From JAYRSJ01 sp041920215 (GTDB lineage Bacteria > Pseudomonadota > Gammaproteobacteria > Burkholderiales > Burkholderiaceae_C): DNA of 64,000 nucleotides. Where the stretch lies: positions 55,651 through 119,650 of the forward strand of contig JAYRSJ010000013.1 in NCBI GenBank assembly GCA_041920215.1, written 5' to 3'. The notes below the pieces were generated by a model, which saw only the letters and a list, made by a program, of their open reading frames with translations, was not told where the DNA came from and did no database searches. A program made the position numbers and the translations under genes. This document shows positions 33,753-42,473 of this stretch, in pieces; within the stretch, counting starts at the first letter, position 1; every line of letters begins with the position of its first letter.

Positions 33753-36095
33753 TCAGCGCCGGCCCTGCAGCTTGGCGAAGGCCGCGGCCATTGCATTGCC
33801 GCCGGCCGCCGCGCTGCCGGCGGTACGCGCGGCCGGCGCCCGCTCCTGGCGGGCCGCCGGCCGGAAGGCGTTGTCGCTGCCGCCGGCCTTGCCGCGCGGC
33901 GAGGCCGCAGCGTCCAGCTTCATCGTCAGCGAGATGCGCTTGCGGGCCAGATCGACCTCCAGCACCCGGACCTTGACGATGTCACCGGTTTTCACCACCT
34001 CGCGCGCATCGCTGACGAACTTGTTCGAGAGCTGGCTCACATGCACCAGACCGTCCTGGTGCACACCCAGATCCACGAAGGCGCCGAACTGCGCCACATT
34101 GGAAACGGTGCCCTCCAGCACCATGCCCTCGCTGAGGTCCTTGATGTCCTCGACGCCCTCGTTGAAGCGCGCCACCTTGAAGTCCGGGCGCGGATCGCGG
34201 CCCGGTTTCTCCAGCTCGGCGAGCACATCCTTCACCGTGATGGCACCGAACTGCGCATCGGCAAAAGCTTCGGGCCTGAGCGCACGGATCACGTCGCTCT
34301 TGCCCATCAGCTCGGCCACCGGGCGCTGCACGCTGGCCAGGATCTTCTGCACCAGCGGATAGGTCTCGGGGTGCACGCCCGAGAGGTCCAGCGGGTTGTC
34401 GCCATCGCGGATGCGCAGGAAGCCGGCCGCCTGTTCGAAGGTCTTGGGCCCCAGGCCGCTGACGTCCAGCAGCTGCTGGCGGTTCCTGAACGCGCCGTGC
34501 GCATCGCGCCAGCGCACGATGGCTGCAGCCACCGCGCCGGAGAGGCCCGACACACGCGACAGCAGCGGCGCCGAGGCGGTATTGAGGTCCACGCCCACCG
34601 AGTTCACGCAGTCTTCCACAACCGCATCCAGCGTCCGGGCCAGCTCGCTCTGGTTGACATCATGCTGGTACTGGCCGACACCGATGCTCTTGGGGTCGAT
34701 CTTGACCAGCTCGGCCAGCGGGTCTTGCAGGCGCCGCGCAATCGACACCGCGCCGCGCAGGCTCACGTCCAGCTCCGGCAGTTCCTTGGACGCGAACTCG
34801 GAGGCCGAGTAGACCGAGGCGCCGGCCTCGCTGACAACCACCTTCTCGATCTGCGTGCCGGGGGCCAGTTGCTGGATGCGCTTGATCAGGTCCGCGGCCA
34901 GCTTGTCGGTCTCGCGGCTGGCCGTGCCGTTGCCGATCGCGATCAGGTTCACCCCATGCGTGGCCACCAGGCGGCTCAGCGTGTGCAGCGCGCCTTCCCA
35001 GTCCTTGCGCGGCTCATGCGGGTAGACGGTGTGCGTGTCCAGCACGCGGCCGGTATCGCTGACCACCGCCACCTTGACACCGGTGCGTATGCCTGGGTCC
35101 AGGCCCATCACGACGCGCTTGCCGGCCGGCGCGGCCAGCAGCAGGTCGCGCAGGTTCTCGGCAAAGACCTTGATCGCTACCTTCTCGGCCTCGTCGCGCA
35201 GACGCGCAAACAGATCGCGCTCCAGGCTCATCGAGAGCTTGACCTTCCAGGTCCAGGCAACGGTCTTGCGGATCAGCGCGTCGCCAGCCCGGTTGGCATG
35301 ACTCCAGCCCAGATGGCGGGCGATGCGGCCTTCCGCCAGGCCCAGCTGGCCGGCCACCACCTCCTCGTCCAACACCAGCTTGGCATCGAGGAACTCCTGG
35401 CTGCGGCCGCGGAACACCGCCAGCGCGCGGTGCGAGGGCACGGTGCGGATCGGTTCGGCGTAGTCGAAATAGTCGCGGAACTTGGCGATATCGGGATGAT
35501 TCTCGTCCTTGCCCTCGCAGAGCTTGGACTGGAACAGGCCCTCGGCCCACAGCCATTCGCGCAGCTTGCCGATCAGCACCGCATCCTCGGCCCAGCGTTC
35601 GGACAGCAGATCGCGCACACCGTCCAGCACTGCAAAGGCGTCGGCGAAACCCGCGTCGGCATTGACGAAGCCGGCGGCCTGCTCAAGAGGGTCCAGCGTG
35701 GGGTCGGCGAAGAGCTTGTCCGCCAACGGTTCCAAGCCGGCCTCGCGGGCGATCATGCCCTTGGTGCGGCGCTTGGGCTTGTAGGGCAGGTACAGATCTT
35801 CCAGTTCCTGCTTGGTAGGCGCCGCCTCCACCGCAGCGCGCAGCTCGGGCGTCAGCTTGCCCTGTTCCTCGATGCTCTTGAGCACCGCGGCGCGCCGCTC
35901 CTCCAGCTCGCGCAGATAGGAAAGCCGGGCCTCCAGCTCGCGCAGCTGGATGTCGTCCAGCCCGTCGGTGGCTTCCTTGCGGTAGCGGGCGATGAAGGGC
36001 ACGGTGGCGCCGCCATCCAGCAGCTCCACGGCTGCGTTGACCTGGGCCGGGCGGACTTTCAGCTCGGCGGCAATCTGAAGAAGGATCTTGTCCAC
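33753..36095 (-). CDS. tex: Tex family RNA-binding transcription accessory protein
   Basis: 780 residues, standard for Tex. Order: N-terminal helical domain (~1-190), YqgF/RNase H-like domain (~325-450; VVMGLDPGIRTGVKVAVV), helix-hairpin-helix segments (~500-560; VNTASAPLLSRVSGLSGAVAAAIVRWRD) and a C-terminal S1 domain (~650-725; GMVLEGTVSNVAQFGAFVDLGVHQDGLVHVSQLS). The last ~50 residues are Ala/Arg/Gly-rich. The start is GTG at 36095 (VDKILLQIAAELKV); the upstream in-frame region is antisense to the next gene. Role in transcription or stress tolerance is known only from homologues. Confidence 0.95.
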   Translation of the reverse strand: MDKILLQIAAELKVRPAQVNAAVELLDGGATVPFIARYRKEATDGLDDIQLRELEARLSYLRELEERRAAVLKSIEEQGKLTPELRAAVEAAPTKQELEDLYLPYKPKRRTKGMIAREAGLEPLADKLFADPTLDPLEQAAGFVNADAGFADAFAVLDGVRDLLSERWAEDAVLIGKLREWLWAEGLFQSKLCEGKDENHPDIAKFRDYFDYAEPIRTVPSHRALAVFRGRSQEFLDAKLVLDEEVVAGQLGLAEGRIARHLGWSHANRAGDALIRKTVAWTWKVKLSMSLERDLFARLRDEAEKVAIKVFAENLRDLLLAAPAGKRVVMGLDPGIRTGVKVAVVSDTGRVLDTHTVYPHEPRKDWEGALHTLSRLVATHGVNLIAIGNGTASRETDKLAADLIKRIQQLAPGTQIEKVVVSEAGASVYSASEFASKELPELDVSLRGAVSIARRLQDPLAELVKIDPKSIGVGQYQHDVNQSELARTLDAVVEDCVNSVGVDLNTASAPLLSRVSGLSGAVAAAIVRWRDAHGAFRNRQQLLDVSGLGPKTFEQAAGFLRIRDGDNPLDLSGVHPETYPLVQKILASVQRPVAELMGKSDVIRALRPEAFADAQFGAITVKDVLAELEKPGRDPRPDFKVARFNEGVEDIKDLSEGMVLEGTVSNVAQFGAFVDLGVHQDGLVHVSQLSNKFVSDAREVVKTGDIVKVRVLEVDLARKRISLTMKLDAAASPRGKAGGSDNAFRPAARQERAPAARTAGSAAAGGNAMAAAFAKLQGRR

Positions 36096-36163
36096 AACAG
36101 CAAGGGGGCGAAAACTCGGAAGCGCGCGAGTGTGCCACAGGGGCAGCGCAACGCGGGCCGCGC

Positions 36164-37462
36164 TCAGCGCGCCGGGCCGCCGCCCTGCTCGAGCCAGGCG
36201 GCGGCGGCCTCGCCAGCCACCCAGCCGCTGGCCATGCTGGCCGTCAGCAGATAGCCGCCGGTGGGCGCCTCCCAGTCCAGCATCTCGCCGGCGCAGAACA
36301 CCCCGGGCAGGGCCTTGATCATCAGGCCCGGGTCCAGCGCCTCCAGCACGACGCCGCCGGCGGTGCTGATCGCCTCGGCCACCGGCCGGGCGGCGGCCAG
36401 CCGCAGCGGCAGATGCTTCAGCGCCTGGGCCAGTTGCCGGGCATCGCCGTAGTCGCTCTTGCTGAGCACCTCGTGCAGCAGGCCGGCCTTCAGCCCCTCT
36501 ATACCCAGCCGGCTCTTCAGATGGGTGGACAGCGAGCGTGAGCCGCGCGGCCGCGCCACCTCGGCAGCCACGAACTCGGCGCTGCGGTCGGGCAGCAGGT
36601 CCAGATGGATCAGGCACTCGCCGCGCGCCGCGATCGCCTCGCGTATCAGGCTGGAGGCCGCATAGACCAGCGAGCCCTCGATGCCGGTGGCTGTGACCAC
36701 GAATTCCCCCTGGCGATCGAACAGCGGCCCGTCGTCGCCGGCGACGCTCAGGCGCACCGGCTTGACCGGCTGGCCGGCGAAGCGCTCGGCAAACAGCGCG
36801 CTCCAGCCCGGCGCCTCGGCCCCGCTGCGGCGCAGGCCCAGATCGAAGCCGCAGTTGGCCGGCCGCAGTGCGGCGACCGCCACCCCTTTTTGCTGCAGCA
36901 AGGGCACCCAGGCCGCATCCGAACCCAGCTGCGGCCAGGAGGCACCGCCCAGTGCCAGCACCAGCGCATCCGGCCGGCGCAGCTGCAGGCCCTCGGGGCC
37001 CTGCAGCAAGACCTGACCCTGGGCATCCCAGCCCAGCCAGCGCTGGCGCATCTGGAAGCGCACCCCCGCCGCGCGCAGCCGCGCCAGCCAGGCACGCAGC
37101 AGCGGCGCGGCTTTCATATCGACCGGGAACACCCGGCCCGAGCTGCCGACAAAGGTGGGCACGCCCAGCTCGGCCGCCCAGGCGCGCAGACCGGGTCCAT
37201 CCAGCCTGGCCAGCCAGCGCGCCACCTCGGGCGCGCGCTGCGCATAGCGGCCGACGAAGGCCTCGGAGTCCTCGGAATGGGTGAGGTTCAGCCCGCCCTT
37301 GCCGGCCAGCAGAAATTTGCGGCCCACCGAGGGCATGGCATCACACAGCTCGACGCCCAGCCCGGCTGCGGCCAGGCGTTCAGCCGCCATCAGCCCTGCC
37401 GGCCCACCGCCGATGACCAGGGCGTGGCGTGGCGCGGTGGCAGGGGACGGGGCTGTGGACAT
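36164..37462 (-). CDS. TIGR03862-type NAD(P)/FAD-dependent oxidoreductase (HI0933 family)
   Basis: 432 residues. FAD-binding Rossmann motif VIGGGPAGLMAAERLAAAG (~13-31) and the HI0933-type SVGRKFLLAGKGGLNLTHSE (~46-65); late FAD segment GVFCAGEMLDWEAPTGGYLLTASMASGWVAG (~395-425). The middle matches the uncharacterised flavoprotein family TIGR03862, related to BaiN-like enzymes. Substrate unknown. ATG at 37462 was chosen; another ATG lies five codons upstream. About 70 bases separate it from tex on the same strand. Confidence 0.9.
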   Translation of the reverse strand: MSTAPSPATAPRHALVIGGGPAGLMAAERLAAAGLGVELCDAMPSVGRKFLLAGKGGLNLTHSEDSEAFVGRYAQRAPEVARWLARLDGPGLRAWAAELGVPTFVGSSGRVFPVDMKAAPLLRAWLARLRAAGVRFQMRQRWLGWDAQGQVLLQGPEGLQLRRPDALVLALGGASWPQLGSDAAWVPLLQQKGVAVAALRPANCGFDLGLRRSGAEAPGWSALFAERFAGQPVKPVRLSVAGDDGPLFDRQGEFVVTATGIEGSLVYAASSLIREAIAARGECLIHLDLLPDRSAEFVAAEVARPRGSRSLSTHLKSRLGIEGLKAGLLHEVLSKSDYGDARQLAQALKHLPLRLAAARPVAEAISTAGGVVLEALDPGLMIKALPGVFCAGEMLDWEAPTGGYLLTASMASGWVAGEAAAAWLEQGGGPAR

Positions 37463-37543
37463 GGCGGGGGCCGGCAAGGCGGCAGGAAAACTCGGGACGC
37501 GAGTGTGCCAGACCCTCAGCGCGCCCAGGCCGGGCGGCCTTGC

Positions 37544-38443
37544 TCAGGCCTTCTTCAGCGACTCGACCAGCTGCTGGCGCAGCGCCGGCTTGTCCTTGAA
37601 GGGGTCGCTGGGGTTGCGCACCATCATCAGGTCTTCCATACGGGTCTGCACGCTGGCTAGGGCCTGCGGATGGCTGAACACATAGAAGCGATCCTCGTCC
37701 ATCGCGGCAAAGACCAGGGCTGCCACATCGGCGGCGCTGAGCTTGCCGGAGGACACCGCCTTGTCGCTCATCGCCTGCGAAATCAGCTGGCTGCGCGTCG
37801 GCTTGCCGGCCGCGAGCTCGCCGGGGCGGTTGCGGTGGCTCTGCGAGATGCCGGTGGGCACGAAGAAGGGGCACAGCACCGAGCAACGGACCTGCTCGCT
37901 GACCAGGGACAGGTCTTGATAGAGGGTTTCGCTCAAGGCCACGACCGCATGCTTGCTGACGTTGTAGACGCCCATATTGGGCGCATTGAGCAGGCCGGCC
38001 ATCGAGGCGGTGTTGACGATATGGCCCTCGTAGCCGGGGTCGGCCGCGGCGGCGGCCAGCATCATCGGGGTGAACAGGCGCACCCCATGCACCACGCCCA
38101 TCAGGTTGACGCCCAGCACCCATTCCCAGTCGGCCAGCGTGTTCTCCCACACCAGGCCGCCCGAGCCCACACCCGCGTTGTTGAAGACAAAGCTGGGCGC
38201 GCCAAAGCGCTCTTGCACCGCATCGGCCAGCGCCTGCATCTGATCGGCCTTGGCCACGTCCACGCGCCGCGCCAGCACCGGCACGCGGCCCTCGAACTCG
38301 GCCGCGGCCTTGTCCAGCGCATCCTGCTGCACATCGCAGAGCACGAGCTTCATGCCGCGCGCCGCAGCGAGCCGCGCCACTTCGAGGCCGAAGCCCGAAC
38401 CGGCGCCGGTGATCACGGCCGTGCGGCCCTGGTAAGTCTTCAT
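37544..38443 (-). CDS. SDR family NAD(P)-dependent oxidoreductase
   Basis: 299-residue classical short-chain dehydrogenase. Cofactor motif TGAGSGFGLEVARLAA (~residue 12), NNAG at ~88 (VFNNAGVGSGG), catalytic Ser in VNTASMAGL (~143) and YNVSKHA (Tyr-x-x-x-Lys, ~160). The ~60-residue C-terminal extension is seen in SDRs acting on larger or lipid-like substrates. It lies upstream of the flavoprotein gene and downstream of a GST-like gene, all on one strand; a shared catabolic role is possible but not shown. Confidence 0.9.
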   Translation of the reverse strand: MKTYQGRTAVITGAGSGFGLEVARLAAARGMKLVLCDVQQDALDKAAAEFEGRVPVLARRVDVAKADQMQALADAVQERFGAPSFVFNNAGVGSGGLVWENTLADWEWVLGVNLMGVVHGVRLFTPMMLAAAAADPGYEGHIVNTASMAGLLNAPNMGVYNVSKHAVVALSETLYQDLSLVSEQVRCSVLCPFFVPTGISQSHRNRPGELAAGKPTRSQLISQAMSDKAVSSGKLSAADVAALVFAAMDEDRFYVFSHPQALASVQTRMEDLMMVRNPSDPFKDKPALRQQLVESLKKA

Positions 38444-38472
38444 CTTGGCTCTCCTGCTTCTCTCTTGTCGCT

Positions 38473-39402
38473 TCAGGTCTGCTGCGCCGCCTTCTTCAGC
38501 GCATAGCCGATGCGCGGAAAGTGCACATGCACCATGCCGGCACGGGGATCCTCGCGGCGCAGCGTGATCTGGGCGGCGCTCAGGCCGACCAGCGTGCCGC
38601 TGACGGCATCGCGGGCGTAGTCGGTGGCCGACACCTCGACCGCATCGCCGGCCTCGAAGCCCTGGCCGGCCTGCACCTCGGTGGACTGCGGCGTGGCGCT
38701 GCGGGCAATGGCGATGGCCTCGGCGCTGCCGAGCTTCTCGCTGCGGCCATGGCCGGTGGCGGCGATGCGATCAAACCAGGCCGCCAGGCGTGGAAAGGCC
38801 TCAAGGATGCCGGCCACCGGCGGCGCGCGGCGGATGTACCAGAGGCTTTGCACGGCCGAGAAGTCGGCGATGCTGGGCACGCTGCCGCACAGAAAGGGCC
38901 GGCCGTCGAGCTGGCGTTCCAGCCGGCCGAGGTAGGTCTGCAGCGCGGCGGTGGCGTCGCGCGTGCTGGGCCGCTGCATGCCGGCCGTCATCGCGGCGCG
39001 GTCGGCCGCAAAGGCCTGCAGCATCTCGGGCGGCGCGCCGGCAAAGATGGCGGCGGCACCGGCCGGCTGCATGGTGTAGGGAATGGCCGCCCAGAACAGC
39101 TCGCTATCGGCCCATTGCGCCAGGATCTCGGCCGCGCCGCCGGCCTCGGCCGGATAGAGGCTGGGTTCAGGATGCAGCGCATCGACCACGCGGCACATCA
39201 GCGCGGTGTCGCAGAAGATGTCGGCGCCGATCTGCAAGAAAGGGGTGCGGCGGTAGCCGCCGGTCAGCGCCAGCACATCGGGCTTGGGCAGTATCACCGG
39301 CACGGTGACGCTGCGCCAGGCCAGGCCCTTGTAGCCCAGGATCAGGCGCATCTTCTCGGAGAAGGGCGAGCCGGCGTAATGGTGCAGGATCAGTTCGCTC
39401 AT
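38473..39402 (-). CDS. Glutathione S-transferase family protein
   Basis: 309 residues. N-terminal thioredoxin-fold GST domain (residues ~1-80; LILHHYAGSPFSEKMRLILGYKGL, with Ser as the likely thiol-activating residue, and TPFLQIGADIFCDTALM) and a helical C-domain (~100-215; FLCGSVPSIADFSAVQSLW). A further ~90 residues follow, an unusual extension resembling a small beta domain (GDAVEVSATDYARDAVSGTLVGLSAAQITLRR), so length exceeds the usual ~210-230. Start overlaps the elaA stop (ATGA). Confidence 0.88.
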   Translation of the reverse strand: MSELILHHYAGSPFSEKMRLILGYKGLAWRSVTVPVILPKPDVLALTGGYRRTPFLQIGADIFCDTALMCRVVDALHPEPSLYPAEAGGAAEILAQWADSELFWAAIPYTMQPAGAAAIFAGAPPEMLQAFAADRAAMTAGMQRPSTRDATAALQTYLGRLERQLDGRPFLCGSVPSIADFSAVQSLWYIRRAPPVAGILEAFPRLAAWFDRIAATGHGRSEKLGSAEAIAIARSATPQSTEVQAGQGFEAGDAVEVSATDYARDAVSGTLVGLSAAQITLRREDPRAGMVHVHFPRIGYALKKAAQQT

Positions 39403-39851
39403 GGTGGCGGCGGCTCCCGGCGCATATCGATATGGGGAATGCCGTCCTCGTCGTAGACGGCCGAGACGGGCGCAAAGCCCAGGCTGGCATAGAAACCCTG
39501 CAGATGCGCCTGCGCGCTCAAGGCGATGGCCTGGCCGGGCCAGCGCTGCTCGCATTCGGCGATGGCGCGCTGCATCAGCGCCCTGCCCTGGCCGGCGCCG
39601 CGCGCCGCCGGCGCGCTCAGCACGCGGCCGATCTTGGGGCCGGCCGGTGTCGGGATCAGACGCGCGCAGGCCAGCAGCGCGCCGGACGCATCACGACCCA
39701 ACAGGTGCAGGGCCATCAGGTCCTGCCCATCCGGGTCGAGATAGATGCAGCGCTGCTCGACGACGAAGACCTCGCTGCGCAGCTTCAGCAGCGCATAGAG
39801 CTCGCGCGCACTCAGGGCGTCGAGCGCGCAGCAGGTCCAGACCAGGGCCAC
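39399..39851 (-). CDS. ElaA-type GNAT N-acetyltransferase
   Basis: 150 residues. Matches the ElaA family: ELYALLKLRSEVFVVEQRCIYLDPDGQDLMALHLLG at the start, acetyl-CoA-binding loop IGRVLSAPAARGAGQGRALMQRAI (~residues 73-96), and LSAQAHLQGFYASLGF near the end. Substrate not established. It overlaps the GST gene (ATGA) and follows the oxidoreductase gene after 6 bases. Confidence 0.88.
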   Translation of the reverse strand: MALVWTCCALDALSARELYALLKLRSEVFVVEQRCIYLDPDGQDLMALHLLGRDASGALLACARLIPTPAGPKIGRVLSAPAARGAGQGRALMQRAIAECEQRWPGQAIALSAQAHLQGFYASLGFAPVSAVYDEDGIPHIDMRREPPPP

Positions 39852-39857
39852 AGCGGT

Positions 39858-40874
39858 TTAGATCAGCTTGACCAGTTGCTTGCCAAAGTTCTTGCCCTTG
39901 AGCAGCCCGAGGAAAGCTTCCGGCGCGGCGGCAATGCCGTCGGCGACGCTCTCGCGGTACTTGAGCTTGCCGGTGGCCACCAGCGTGCCCAGCTCCTTCA
40001 GCGCCTCGGGCCAGACCTCCATATGCTCGGAGACGATGAAGCCTTCGATCTTCATGCGGTTCACCAGGATCAGCTGGGGCGCCATCATCGGGATGGGTTC
40101 GCCGTTGTAGCCGGAGATCATGCCGCACATCGCCACGCGGCTGAAGGCATTGGCGCGCAGCATCACCGCGTCCAGGATCATGCCGCCGACATTCTCGAAA
40201 TAGCCGTCGATGCCGTCCGGGCAGGCGGCCTTCAGCGCCGCAGACAGGCTCTTGACGTCCTTGTGCTCCTTGTAGTCGATGCAGGCATCGAAGCCCAGCT
40301 GCTCGACCACATAACGGCATTTGTCAGCACCCCCGGCAATGCCGACCGCGCGCGCACCGCGCACCTTGGCCAGTTGGCCCACCACGGTGCCCACCGCGCC
40401 GCTGGCGGCGCTGACCACCACCGTCTCGCCGGCCTTGGGGTTGATGATCTTGACCAGGCCATACCAGCCGGTGACGCCGGGCATGCCCACCGCGCCCAGA
40501 TAGGCCGACAGCGGGATGTGGGTGGTGTCCACCTTCTGCAGCACGCCGCGCTGGCTGGCGTCGACCAGCTGGTACTCCTGCCAGCCGCCCATGCCAACGA
40601 CCTTGTCGCCGACCGCGAAATGCGGGTTCTTGGACTCGACCACCTCGCCCACCGTGCCGCCTATCATCACCTCGTTGAGGGGCTGCGGCTGGGCGTAGCT
40701 CTTGCCCTCGTTCATGCGGCCGCGCATATAGGGGTCGAGGCTGAGGTAGTGGTTGCGCACCAGCACCTGGCCCTCGACCAGCGCCGGCACGGCGCTCTCG
40801 ACCAGCTTGAAGTTGTCGGCGGTGGGCTCGCCCTGCGGGCGGCTGGCGAGCTGGATTTGGCGATTGACGGTCAT
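39858..40874 (-). CDS. NADP-dependent oxidoreductase (CurA/leukotriene B4 12-hydroxydehydrogenase-like)
   Basis: 338-residue zinc-independent medium-chain reductase. N-terminal SLDPYMRGRM block (~residue 45), cofactor-binding SAASGAVGTVVGQLAKVRGARAVGIAGG (~150-178) and GYFENVGGMILDAV (~225) are typical of the family that reduces 2-alkenal or enone double bonds. The ATG at 40874 has a strong AAGGAGGT site. A 20-bp near-palindrome (40954-40973), identical to one upstream of the beta-oxidation genes, precedes it, so it probably belongs to the same regulon. Confidence 0.9.
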   Translation of the reverse strand: MTVNRQIQLASRPQGEPTADNFKLVESAVPALVEGQVLVRNHYLSLDPYMRGRMNEGKSYAQPQPLNEVMIGGTVGEVVESKNPHFAVGDKVVGMGGWQEYQLVDASQRGVLQKVDTTHIPLSAYLGAVGMPGVTGWYGLVKIINPKAGETVVVSAASGAVGTVVGQLAKVRGARAVGIAGGADKCRYVVEQLGFDACIDYKEHKDVKSLSAALKAACPDGIDGYFENVGGMILDAVMLRANAFSRVAMCGMISGYNGEPIPMMAPQLILVNRMKIEGFIVSEHMEVWPEALKELGTLVATGKLKYRESVADGIAAAPEAFLGLLKGKNFGKQLVKLI

Positions 40875-40953
40875 GGTGCATACCTCCTTGAGCAAGATCA
40901 GACCGGCGCATTGAAGCATGCGCGCAGTGCGCCCGGCGTCTCGCGGGCGACAA

Positions 40954-40973
40954 AATCGAACGATCGTTCTATT
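40954..40973 (-). promoter_or_regulatory. Candidate operator, copy 1
   Basis: Core GAACGATCGTTC is a perfect 12-bp palindrome. The flanking 20 bases are identical, in inverted orientation, to 47645-47664. It lies ~80 bases upstream of the oxidoreductase gene at 39858-40874. The form resembles operators of TetR-type regulators; the regulator is not encoded in the window. Confidence 0.7.
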
Positions 40974-40984
40974 CGGACCGACGC

Positions 40985-41455
40985 TCAGCCGGCTTCGTCC
41001 TTGCGCTGCAACGGCTTGAGGCTGCGACCCCGGCCAGGCAGCGCCTTCAGATACTTGAAGGTGCCGGTGGCATGGGCACAGAGCTTGCCGTCCTCGCCCA
41101 GCACCGAGCCTTCGCAGAAGGCCATGGTGGTGGAGCGGTGCAGCAGCTTGGCCACCGCGCGCAACTCGCCCTCGCCGGGGCGCATGAAGCTGGTCTTCAT
41201 CTCGACGGTGACGACCCCGGGGCCGAAGCCCGGCTGATCGGCATGGATGCTGCGTGCCGCATGGGCCATGGCCACATCCAGCAGCGTCATCAGCACGCCG
41301 CCATGGGCCACCTCCCAGGAGTTCAGATGCCCTTCGCGCAGGTCCACCCGCAGCTCGGCAGCGCCCTCGCCCATGCTGTGCAGCTCGAAGCCCAGCTGCT
41401 CGACGAAGGGGATGTGAACGGGAAAGGCGAGCGGGGCGGACTTGTGGCGGCTCAT
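40985..41455 (-). CDS. PaaI family hotdog thioesterase
   Basis: 156 residues. Hotdog-fold acyl-CoA thioesterase: the catalytic region NSWEVAHGGVLMTLLDVAMAHAA (~residue 45-67) carries the HGG turn, and KTSFMRPGEGELRAVAKLLHRSTTMAFCEG follows. In the operon it lies 6 bases after the SDR gene and is probably the last gene of the beta-oxidation transcript. Likely releases CoA from accumulating acyl-CoA intermediates; the specific substrate is unknown. Confidence 0.9.
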   Translation of the reverse strand: MSRHKSAPLAFPVHIPFVEQLGFELHSMGEGAAELRVDLREGHLNSWEVAHGGVLMTLLDVAMAHAARSIHADQPGFGPGVVTVEMKTSFMRPGEGELRAVAKLLHRSTTMAFCEGSVLGEDGKLCAHATGTFKYLKALPGRGRSLKPLQRKDEAG

Positions 41456-41461
41456 GCGTGT

Positions 41462-42259
41462 TCAGGCTCCATGGATGGCAGAGACGCCGCCGTCCACCGC
41501 CAGGATCTGGCCGGTGATGTGCTTGCCGGCGCGCGAGGCGAACAGCAGGGCGGCGCCCTTCAGGTCCTCATCATCGCCGATGCGGTTCAGCGGCGCCTTG
41601 GCCGCCATGTTTTCCTCGCCCAGCGCGGCCAGCAGGCCCTTGGTCATCTTGCTGGGGAAGAAGCCCGGCGCCAGCGCGTTGACGGTGATGCCGTATTGCC
41701 CCCACTCGCCGGCCAGCGCGCGGGTGAAGTTCACCGCCGCCCCCTTGCTGGTGTTGTAGGCAATGGTCTTCATCGCCGGCGTGTTCCCGGCCAGGCCGGC
41801 GATCGAAGCCACATTGATGATGCGGCCGTAGCGGCGCGGGATCATGCTCTGGCGCGCCACCTCCTGGCTCATCACGAAGAGGCTGCGGATGTTCAGGTTC
41901 ATCACCTTGTCCCAGGCCTCGACCGGATGGTCCTCGGCCGGCGCACCCCAGGTGGCGCCGGCGTTGTTGACCAGGATGTCGATGCGGCCCAGGCGCTCCA
42001 TGGTCTGGCCGACCACGCCACGGGCCTGCAACTCGTCGGCCGCATCGGCGGCGATCCAGCGGGCGTCGATGCCGCGGTCCTGCAGCAGGGCCACCGCCTC
42101 CTCCAGATCGGCGGCCTTGCGCGAACTCAGCATGATCTTGGCACCGGCCTCGCCCAGGCTCTCGGCGATCTGCAGACCCAGGCCGCGCGAGCCGCCGGTC
42201 ACCAGGGCCACCTGGCCGCTCAGATCGAACAGGTCTTGAACACGTGTCGTCGTTGTCAT
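41462..42259 (-). CDS. SDR family oxidoreductase
   Basis: 265 residues, classical SDR: TGGSRGLGLQIAESLGEAG (~20-38), NNAGATWG (~98), Ser in INVASIAGL (~148) and YNTSKGA (~166), ending ILAVDGGVSAIHG. Similar to FabG-like and 3-hydroxyacyl-CoA-type dehydrogenases. Its place between the acyl-CoA dehydrogenase block and a thioesterase suggests action on a hydroxyacyl-CoA or hydroxy acid (inference). Confidence 0.92.
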   Translation of the reverse strand: MTTTTRVQDLFDLSGQVALVTGGSRGLGLQIAESLGEAGAKIMLSSRKAADLEEAVALLQDRGIDARWIAADAADELQARGVVGQTMERLGRIDILVNNAGATWGAPAEDHPVEAWDKVMNLNIRSLFVMSQEVARQSMIPRRYGRIINVASIAGLAGNTPAMKTIAYNTSKGAAVNFTRALAGEWGQYGITVNALAPGFFPSKMTKGLLAALGEENMAAKAPLNRIGDDEDLKGAALLFASRAGKHITGQILAVDGGVSAIHGA

Positions 42260-42278
42260 CGTTTGTCTCCAGAAACAG

Positions 42279-42473
42279 TCAGGGCCAGCGCGAGCGCAGC
42301 CAGATCAGCAGCAGACCGGCAGCGGCGGCCACAGCGCCGACGGTGATCAGCCCGCCGCCCAGCGGCGCAGCGCCGCCCCGCAGCACGAACAGTCCGAGGC
42401 TGGCCGCCAGCGCGCCGCCGTAAATCAGTATCCAGACCAGGCGCTCTATCCAGATCAGCTTAGAACCAGGCAT
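42279..42473 (-). CDS. Small two-helix membrane protein
   Basis: 64 residues starting MPGSKLIWIERLVWILIYGG. Two hydrophobic segments (LVWILIYGGALAASLGLFVL, ~12-31, and LITVGAVAAAAGLLLIWL, ~42-59) are joined by a Gly/Ala/Pro turn and end with Arg-Ser-Arg-Trp-Pro. The start lies 14 bases inside the 3' end of the acyl-CoA dehydrogenase gene, so it is coupled to it. I do not recognise a family. The overlap and operon position support a real gene; function unknown. Confidence 0.65.
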   Translation of the reverse strand: MPGSKLIWIERLVWILIYGGALAASLGLFVLRGGAAPLGGGLITVGAVAAAAGLLLIWLRSRWP

